From contig NZ_JACHWH010000004.1 in NCBI RefSeq assembly GCF_014191255.1, positions 361,001-425,000 of the forward strand: 64,000 bases of DNA, written 5' to 3'. Each line of letters opens with the position of its first letter. The stretch's first letter is position 1. This document shows, one piece after another, positions 58,513 through 64,000 of this stretch. The stretch is from Amycolatopsis bartoniae. Its GTDB lineage: Bacteria; Actinomycetota; Actinomycetes; Mycobacteriales; Pseudonocardiaceae. Made by a program: the position numbers and the translations under genes. Under the pieces are notes generated by a model. It saw nothing but the letters and a program-made list of their open reading frames with translations, did no database searches and was not told the DNA's origin.

Positions 58513-61041
58513 GTGCAGCTCACCTCGGACACCAGGGCGGTCTTCGTGCCCTCGGACCCGCCGCGCGACGGCGTGCTCGCGCTGTGGGGGGATGACGCCG
58601 GACCCGTGCCGGTGGAGTTCGTGCTGCCCAGGGGAAGGGCGTTCGAGCGGACCAAAGTGGACGCTCATGTGCTGCCGCTGGCCGAGGCGATCCCGCTGTT
58701 GTTGTCGGCGCCCGAACCGGTCGCACCCGGCGTCGCGGCGTTGTCGGAGGCGGTGCGGGCCGCGCTCACCCTCGTCGACTCCGGGCGGTTGTCCCCCGGT
58801 GGCGTGCTCGACCGTGAAGACGAGGCGCTGCTGCGGGATCTCGCGGCCGCGTTGCCGCCCGAGGCGCACGCGTTGCCGTTGTCGGGGTTGAAAAAGGTCC
58901 GCCTGCACTCGCCGGAGACGCTGGTCCGCGCGCTGTGGGACGCGACGGCCGAGGTGCTCGCGCAGCCGGCTGCCCAGTTGCAGCTGCGCATCGAGGTGCG
59001 TGAGGAGTCCTTCGTTGCCGTCGTGGCGTGGCGCAGTGCGGCCGATCCGAGCCTGGTCCTCGACGCGGCGGACCTGGCGGAGGCGCCGGAGGTGGTGCTG
59101 GCCCGGTTCGGTGACCTGTCTCTTGCCCTGCGGCGAGCGGCCCGGGCGTGGCCGCCGCTGGGCCGGGCGTCCGACGAGGTGGTGCTGACCGACGACGAGG
59201 TGCTGGAGCTGCTCGACACGGGCGGGCCGCCCGGGGTGGAAGTGCTGTGGCCGCGCGGGATGTTCGCCGAGGACGTGCGGGTCACTGCGAGCGTCACGCT
59301 CGGTGGTGAGCCGGGTGCCTTCCGGCTGACGGATCTGCTCCGGTTCCGCTGGCAGCTCAGCGTCGAGGGGGAGACACTGACCGACGCGGAGGTCACGGTG
59401 CTGGCCGAGGCCAAGCGGCCACTGGTCCGGTTGCGGGGCCGGTGGGTGCGTGCCGACGGGTTCGCGCGGTTGCGCCGTCCACTTCGGACGGTTCGGGCCG
59501 CGGAAGCGCTGGCCGCGGCGTTGACCGGGACGCTGGAGGTCGAGGGCGAGGAGCTGGACTTCGCGCCGCCGCCGGTGTTGTCGGGGTTGCTGGAGCGGAT
59601 TCGCGAGAGCCCGTCCACGCGGGTCGAGGTGCCTGCCGATTTGAAGGCGACGTTGCGGCCGTACCAGCGTGCCGGGCTGGCGTGGCTCGCGCGGATGACG
59701 GAGCTCGGTCTCGGCGGCGTCCTCGCCGACGACATGGGGCTGGGCAAGACGATCCAGCTCATCGCGCTGCACCTGCACCGGCGTGCGCTCGCCGCGGGGC
59801 CGACGCTCGTGCTGTGCCCGGCTTCGCTGCTGGGCAACTGGGAACGCGAGTTCGGGCGGTTCGCGCCGTCGGTCCCGGTGCGCCGGTTCCACGGCGGCAG
59901 GCGGCATCTCGACGAGGTGGGGCCGGACGAGGTGGTGCTCGCGACGTACGGGGTGCTCAGGCGGGATCGGGAGGCGCTGGCGGAGGTGGGCTGGGGGCTG
60001 GTCGCGGCGGACGAGGCGCAGCACGTGAAGAACCCGCTTTCGGTGACGGCGAAGGAACTCCGGCGGATTCCCGCGGCCGCTCGCGTGGCACTCACCGGTA
60101 CGCCGATGGAGAACAGGCTCACCGAGCTCTGGTCCATTGTGGACTGGACGACGCCGGGGCTGCTCGGTTCGCTGGAGCACTTCCGCCGCACGGTCGCGCG
60201 GGCCGTCGAACGTCACCGGGACAGGGAGAGCACCGAACGGCTGGCGGCCACCGTGCGCCCGTTCCTGTTGCGGCGGCGGAAGAGTGATCCGGACATCGCG
60301 CCGGAGCTGCCGGGCAAGACCGAGACCGACCGGTTCGTGCCGTTGACCGCCGAGCAGGCCACGCTGTACGAGGCGGTGGTGCGGGAGAACCTGGCGGTGA
60401 TCCGCGAGTCGCGGGGCGTGCAGCGGCGGGGGCAGGTGCTGAAGCTGCTCACGGAGCTCAAGCAGATCTGCAACCACCCGGCGCAGTACCTGAAGCAGAG
60501 CGGGCCGCTGGCGGGCCGGTCCGGGAAGCTCGCGGCGTTCGAGGAGCTGCTCGACGTGATCCTCGACGAGGGCGAGAGCGTGCTGGTGTTCAGCCAGTAC
60601 GTGCAGCTGGGGAAGTTGTTGCTGGCGCGACTGGCCGAGCGGGGGTTGCCTTCGGAGCTGCTGTCGGGCTCGACACCGGTGAGCCACCGGGACGAGTTGG
60701 TGCGCCGGTTCCAGGCCGGGGACATCCCGGTGTTCGTGCTGTCGCTCAAGGCGGGTGGCGTGGGCCTCAACCTCACCCGGGCGACGCACGTGATCCACTA
60801 CGACCGCTGGTGGAACCCGGCGGTGGAGGACCAGGCGACCGACAGGGCGTACCGGATCGGCCAGACCCACCCCGTGCAGGTGCACAGGCTGATCGCGGAG
60901 GGCACGCTGGAGGAGCGCATCGCCACGCTGCTGGCGACGAAACGCACCCTGGCGGACGCCGTGGTGGGCGCGGGGGAGGACTGGCTGACAGAGCTGTCGG
61001 ACGAACAACTGGCCGACCTGGTGCGGTTGGGAGGCCGATAG
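58513..61041 (+). CDS. SNF2-family DEAD/DEAH helicase (SWI/SNF-like)
   Basis: 842 residues. After a non-catalytic N-terminal half, the SNF2 ATPase begins near 380: LRPYQRAGLAWLARM, GVLADDMGLGKTIQLIALHL (Walker A), VAADEAQHVKNP (DEAQ box) and ALTGTPMENRLTELWSI. The C-terminal helicase lobe has VFSQYVQLGKLLLARL and the arginine-finger motif ATDRAYRIGQTHPVQVHRL. It resembles the bacterial SNF2 proteins of the mycobacterial Rv2101 kind. It remodels DNA-protein complexes or RNA polymerase; its role in the cell is unknown. GTG 58513 is preferred; a 24-bp longer start would lie upstream of the -10. Confidence 0.93.
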   Translation: MQLTSDTRAVFVPSDPPRDGVLALWGDDAGPVPVEFVLPRGRAFERTKVDAHVLPLAEAIPLLLSAPEPVAPGVAALSEAVRAALTLVDSGRLSPGGVLDREDEALLRDLAAALPPEAHALPLSGLKKVRLHSPETLVRALWDATAEVLAQPAAQLQLRIEVREESFVAVVAWRSAADPSLVLDAADLAEAPEVVLARFGDLSLALRRAARAWPPLGRASDEVVLTDDEVLELLDTGGPPGVEVLWPRGMFAEDVRVTASVTLGGEPGAFRLTDLLRFRWQLSVEGETLTDAEVTVLAEAKRPLVRLRGRWVRADGFARLRRPLRTVRAAEALAAALTGTLEVEGEELDFAPPPVLSGLLERIRESPSTRVEVPADLKATLRPYQRAGLAWLARMTELGLGGVLADDMGLGKTIQLIALHLHRRALAAGPTLVLCPASLLGNWEREFGRFAPSVPVRRFHGGRRHLDEVGPDEVVLATYGVLRRDREALAEVGWGLVAADEAQHVKNPLSVTAKELRRIPAAARVALTGTPMENRLTELWSIVDWTTPGLLGSLEHFRRTVARAVERHRDRESTERLAATVRPFLLRRRKSDPDIAPELPGKTETDRFVPLTAEQATLYEAVVRENLAVIRESRGVQRRGQVLKLLTELKQICNHPAQYLKQSGPLAGRSGKLAAFEELLDVILDEGESVLVFSQYVQLGKLLLARLAERGLPSELLSGSTPVSHRDELVRRFQAGDIPVFVLSLKAGGVGLNLTRATHVIHYDRWWNPAVEDQATDRAYRIGQTHPVQVHRLIAEGTLEERIATLLATKRTLADAVVGAGEDWLTELSDEQLADLVRLGGR

Positions 61042-61314
61042 AGCGGAAGCGATAACGGCCCCACCTCCGCCGCCCGGTGCCCGCTGCCCGCATCGCGGTG
61101 CGCGGCGTCCGGCACCGTCCCGCCGCTCGTCCGCCACCACGTGCTTGGCCTCCGCCGCCCGGCCTGTGGCACCGGCCGCCAGCTACCCGCCACCGGCCGC
61201 CAGCCACGGGGCATCCGGCAGGTGCCCTCCACCCGCCGCCCGTAACGACCGGCGCCTGCCGTCCCAACCACCCCCGCCCCGAGACCACCCCGCCCCACCT
61301 CCTCAAAACGGGAC
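61042..61314. other. Gene-free region with a short tandem repeat
   Basis: No gene is visible. CACCGGCCGCCAGC occurs at 61170-61183 and 61191-61204, a 21-bp period. Open frames in this stretch have a proline/arginine-rich composition typical of random GC-rich DNA. Confidence 0.4.
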
Positions 61315-61735
61315 CGACCGCTGGCCAGTGTCACCCAGCGCAGGTCTGTGACTCCTCCATCGCGAACGTCACCCCGACCGGCCCCAGCCGCTGTCCTTCA
61401 CGCCTCCGAAGGGCATTTGCGGCTCGTGATTGATGGGCTGGTCGTTGACGTGCACGATGCCCGCCTCCAGCCGGTCCGCCAGCGCCAGCCGCGCTCCGGG
61501 TCGCCCGTCAGCACGCCCGCCGTCAGCCCGTACCGCGAGTCGTTCGCCTGCCGGACCGCCTCGTCGTCGTCCACCGCCGCCGCGAGCACCACCGGGCCGA
61601 ACGTCTCGTGCCGCGCCAACTCCGCCGACTCCGGCACGTCCACCAACACCGTCGCCGGATAACACCGGCCCCGCGCCCGGCCCCCGGCGAGCACCCGCGC
61701 GCCATCGGCCACCGGTGAGGTTGATTCCGCCGGCG
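61315..61735 (-). pseudogene. Aldehyde dehydrogenase C-terminal remnant
   Basis: On the minus strand fragments of an aldehyde dehydrogenase C-terminus are legible: VADGARVLAGGR, TVLVDVPESAELARHETFGP and LTAGVLTGDPERGWR in one frame, ALADRLEAGIVHVNDQPINH and GGVKDSGWGRSG in another, and TDLRWVT in a third. The sequence needs at least two frame changes. It lacks the catalytic half entirely. It probably came from a benzaldehyde- or vanillin-type dehydrogenase. Confidence 0.75.
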
Positions 61736-62186
61736 CCGGCGGAAGCGGGAAGGTGTTGAAGATTTCGCAGTTCTCCGCCTTGAACCGGGCGATTTGTGCC
61801 GAGTAGGCGACGGCTGCCCCTCCTTGGCGCCGCGGCCGAAGTACCAGGTCTCCCAAGGGTGTTGGTCGACCTGCGGGGCATACCGGCGGCTTCGCACGCG
61901 TCGGAGGCGGGGTTGACCGTCTCCGGGGTCGAGGTCGCGAGCAGCAGGTCCACGCCGTTGCTGTTGATCAGGTCGTTGGTCACCTGGGCGCTGCGCTGCC
62001 GTCCGACTCGCCGAACGCCGCGGTGGATCCCGTGCGCGGGCTGACGAACCCGATGGTGATCTTGTCGCCGCTGCCGGAGGAACTGCCGAGACCACCGGAA
62101 CAGGAGGCGGCGAGCGGACCGGAGACGGCGAGCCCGGCGGTGCCGAGCAGGCACGACCTTCGGTTCGAGGGCGTGGGAGAGCGCAC
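61736..62186 (-). pseudogene. ABC transporter substrate-binding protein remnant
   Basis: A GTG at 62186 with GGAGGTGTCGCG upstream starts a lipoprotein-like N-terminus (RRSCLLGTAGLAVSG, then PLAASCSGG) and DKITIGFVSPRTGSTAAFGE, the beginning of a Leu/Ile/Val-type binding protein. After about 60 residues the frame shifts into QVTNDLINSNGVDLLLATST, ETVNPASDACEAAGMP, then to WETWYFGRG, then SAQIARFKAENCEIFNTFPL. Large portions are missing, and the last piece runs directly into the aldehyde dehydrogenase remnant. The gene is clearly broken. Confidence 0.75.
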
Positions 62187-62313
62187 CGCGACACCTCCGT
62201 CGTCGCAGGTCACCGGGAGGTCGCGAAGCATTGCACCGCGGGTCGGGACTGTCAATACTGCGGTTCGACCATGCGGAACCCGTGATCTGCTCGATGCCGG
62301 AATGGGGGCGCCG

Positions 62314-63129
62314 ATGCCCGTCGAGGACCAGAGTCACCGGAGCCAGTCCCAGTCCCTCGAACGGGGACTCGCCATCCTGGCGTGTTTCGGCGAGTCCCGG
62401 CCCGTGCTCGGCGCGATCGAACTGGCGCGGCTGGCCGGGCTGAACAAGAGCACCGCGCACCGCTACCTGACGACGTTGACGAATCTCGGGTACCTGCAAC
62501 AGGAACCGGGCAGCCGCAAGTACCGGCTCGGCCCGCGCGTGGTCGACCTCGGGTTCGCGGCGCTGAACTCCATGGAGATCACCAAGGTCGCGGGACCACA
62601 CCTGCAAGCGCTTTCCAACGAGACCGGGTACGCCGTCAGCATGGCGATCCTCGACGGCACGGAAGTCCTCTACATCCAGCGGTGCCGCAGCACCCGGGAG
62701 GGCCGGTGCGGCATCGACCTGAACCTGCACGTAGGTTCGCGCCTGCCCGCGTACTGCACCGCGATGGGCAAGGTGCTGCTGGCCTACCGCAAGGCCGACG
62801 AGCTGCGCGCGCTGCTCGACCGCATCGACCTCGCCCGCCGCGGCCCCAACACGATGACCGCGCGCGAGGCTCTCCTCATCGCGCTCGGGCAGGTGCGCGC
62901 GACCGGGCTCGCGGTCAACGACGAGGAGCTCGCCGCCGGCCTGCGTTCGCTCGCGGTACCGGTCCGCGACGGCTTCGGGCAGGTGCTCGCCGCCGTGAAC
63001 GTCGCGGTGCACCTGTCGATCTGGCACGCGTCCATGGAGTCCATCCAGCGCCGCCTGGAACACCCGTTGCGGCACACCGCCGACCAGATCAGCAAGCGGA
63101 TGGGTTATCCGGCCAGCGACCGCAGATAG
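62314..63129 (+). CDS. IclR-family transcriptional regulator (PcaR/PobR-like)
   Basis: 271 residues. An N-terminal winged helix (SQSLERGLAILACFGES; GLNKSTAHRYLTTLTNLGYL) is followed by an effector domain with RCGIDLNLHVGSRLPAYCTA and MGKVLLAY, close to the beta-ketoadipate-pathway regulators PcaR, PcaU and PobR. The start at ATG 62314 has GGGGG upstream; ATG 62302 is an alternative. It diverges from the decayed binding-protein gene, which may have been its target. Its 3' end overlaps the convergent esterase by 25 bp. Confidence 0.88.
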   Translation: MPVEDQSHRSQSQSLERGLAILACFGESRPVLGAIELARLAGLNKSTAHRYLTTLTNLGYLQQEPGSRKYRLGPRVVDLGFAALNSMEITKVAGPHLQALSNETGYAVSMAILDGTEVLYIQRCRSTREGRCGIDLNLHVGSRLPAYCTAMGKVLLAYRKADELRALLDRIDLARRGPNTMTAREALLIALGQVRATGLAVNDEELAAGLRSLAVPVRDGFGQVLAAVNVAVHLSIWHASMESIQRRLEHPLRHTADQISKRMGYPASDRR

Positions 63130-64000
63130 GCCCACTCCAGGAAACGCTCCACCCCGCGGACGACGTGCGCGCTGCGGATCGACGGGAAGACGTCGAAAGC
63201 GTGTTGCGCGCCGGAGATCTCCGCGTACGCCACCGGGTTCGGCGACGCCTCCCGCAGTCGCCGGACGAACTCGCGGGCCTCGGCGACCGGCACCATCGTG
63301 TCGCGCTCGCCGTGGATGACGAAGAACGGCGGCGCCTTGTCGTTGATGCGGTCAAGCGGGGAGGCGGCGATGTAGTCGTCCAGGAACTGCACCGGGTCCT
63401 TGCCGACGACGTAGCGCGCGAGCAATGTCTTGAGCCGGTACTCGCTGGCGCTGGCCCCGCTGGTGGCCGCGAAGTCGTACACGCCGTAGTGCGGGGCGCA
63501 CGCCTGGATCGTCGTGTCCGCGTCCTCGAAGCCGGGTTGCAACGAGGGGTCGTTCGGCGTCAACGCGAGCAGCGCCGCGAGGTGCCCGCCCGCGGACCCG
63601 CCGGTGGCGGCGAGGAACGCCGGGTCGCCGCCGTAGCCGTCGATGTGCTCGCGGACCCACGCCACGGCGCGCTTGACCGCGACGATGTGGTCCGGCCAGC
63701 GCGCCTTGGGGGACAGCGGGTAGTTGACCGCCACGCACACCCAGCCGCGCTGCGCCATGTGCTGCATGAGCGGGATGCCCTGGTGGTCCTTGCTGTCGAC
63801 CATCCACGCCCCGCCGTGGATCTGCAGCAGCACCGGCCTGCCCTGGACGAGCTCGCGGGGGCGGTAGATGTCGAGCAGGAAACGCCTGCCGCCGGGTGCG
63901 TACGCCACGTTCCGGTCGCGGCGGACCTCCGGGTTGTGCATCCGGAACGGCAGCACGAGCTGACCCCACGGCGTCGCGAGGTCCTTCGGGTCCGGCGGCC
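63105..64000 (-). CDS. Alpha/beta hydrolase (HSL/esterase type), N-terminus outside the window
   Basis: At least 297 residues and open to the window edge, so it is partial. The oxyanion motif is LLQIHGGAWMVDS; the nucleophile elbow is TGGSAGGHLAAL. The acid residue lies in FVIHGERDTMVPVA and the His in ISGAQHAFDVFPS, all typical of hormone-sensitive-lipase-like esterases (LipN/LipQ group). The codons before the GTG at 63956 (DLATPWGQLVL) read as coding sequence, so that GTG is not taken as the start. Likely a carboxylesterase on small or medium acyl esters. It converges with the IclR gene. Confidence 0.85.
   Translation of the reverse strand, partial: PPDPKDLATPWGQLVLPFRMHNPEVRRDRNVAYAPGGRRFLLDIYRPRELVQGRPVLLQIHGGAWMVDSKDHQGIPLMQHMAQRGWVCVAVNYPLSPKARWPDHIVAVKRAVAWVREHIDGYGGDPAFLAATGGSAGGHLAALLALTPNDPSLQPGFEDADTTIQACAPHYGVYDFAATSGASASEYRLKTLLARYVVGKDPVQFLDDYIAASPLDRINDKAPPFFVIHGERDTMVPVAEAREFVRRLREASPNPVAYAEISGAQHAFDVFPSIRSAHVVRGVERFLEWAYLRSLAG

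Noticed and set aside
56422-61140. 1572-codon minus-strand frame opposite the dehydrogenase and helicase genes
   Set aside because: No domain, Arg/Gln/His-rich composition and exact antisense position to well-supported genes.
61369-63135. 588-codon minus-strand frame as one protein
   Set aside because: It joins antisense of IclR to fragments of two pseudogenes in mixed frames; the readable family segments need frame changes.
1-64000. tRNA or rRNA genes
   Set aside because: No cloverleaf with a TpsiC-like GGTTCGANTCC was found by eye; the GGTTCGACC at about 62265 lacks the other arms.

Overview
The window is high-GC actinobacterial chromosome, most like Pseudonocardiaceae and probably Amycolatopsis. 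The evidence is gene content: a complete conservon (cvnABCD), a kstR/fadE34 pair with KstR boxes, a PPi-type phosphofructokinase, F420-type LLM oxidoreductases, Scr1-type XRE/DUF397 regulators, an MT0933-type antitoxin-like protein and many GTG starts. No tRNA, rRNA, CRISPR, transposase or phage gene was seen. It reads as ordinary core chromosome with a few decayed loci. The species call is an inference from family membership only.

0-9 kb: an ATP-grasp enzyme faces a LigD-like protein whose ligase domain has lost its catalytic lysine. A FAD/Rieske oxidoreductase, a carboxylate-amine ligase with an odd start and a haem-oxygenase-like diiron protein follow. A minus-strand operon then carries DUF2795, topoisomerase IB, a HemK-like methyltransferase and a CDGSH protein. 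9-24 kb: a metallo-hydrolase and a four-gene minus operon (hydrolase, membrane protein, second YbdK ligase, glycerate kinase). Next come an acyltransferase, a poly(A) exoribonuclease, DAHP synthase divergent from phosphofructokinase, and a GH18 chitinase behind two DasR-like sites. An epoxide hydrolase remnant, pyruvate kinase and thioesterase II close this part.

23-36 kb: an XRE/DUF397 cluster and a 1012-residue LAL-type LuxR regulator. After it lies a tandem array of about 128 bp units that contain decayed copies of the 3' end of the adjacent succinate-semialdehyde dehydrogenase gene. A TetR gene diverges from an acyl-CoA dehydrogenase/CoA-transferase operon, followed by small proteins and a lytic transglycosylase. 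36-41 kb: a polyamine operon (ODC-type decarboxylase plus a SpeD-SpeE fusion) and a DUF485/acetate symporter pair.

42-52 kb: the conservon, whose histidine kinase-like CvnA has a very long LPQRQ-type repeat tail bracketed by two copies of its own C-terminal module, then icmF (fused isobutyryl-CoA mutase). 52-64 kb: three overlapping LLM oxidoreductase genes, a serine hydrolase, kstR divergent from a double acyl-CoA dehydrogenase, a SNF2 helicase, decayed substrate-binding-protein and aldehyde-dehydrogenase fragments, an IclR regulator, and an esterase running off the right edge.

Metabolically the window combines central carbon and aromatic precursor genes (PFK, pyruvate kinase, DAHP synthase, glycerate kinase) with acyl-CoA and sterol breakdown (fadE34, acd/CoA-transferase, TesB, IcmF, acetate uptake). 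At least nine genes begin 6-7 nt after a TANNNT -10 element, which points to leaderless transcription.
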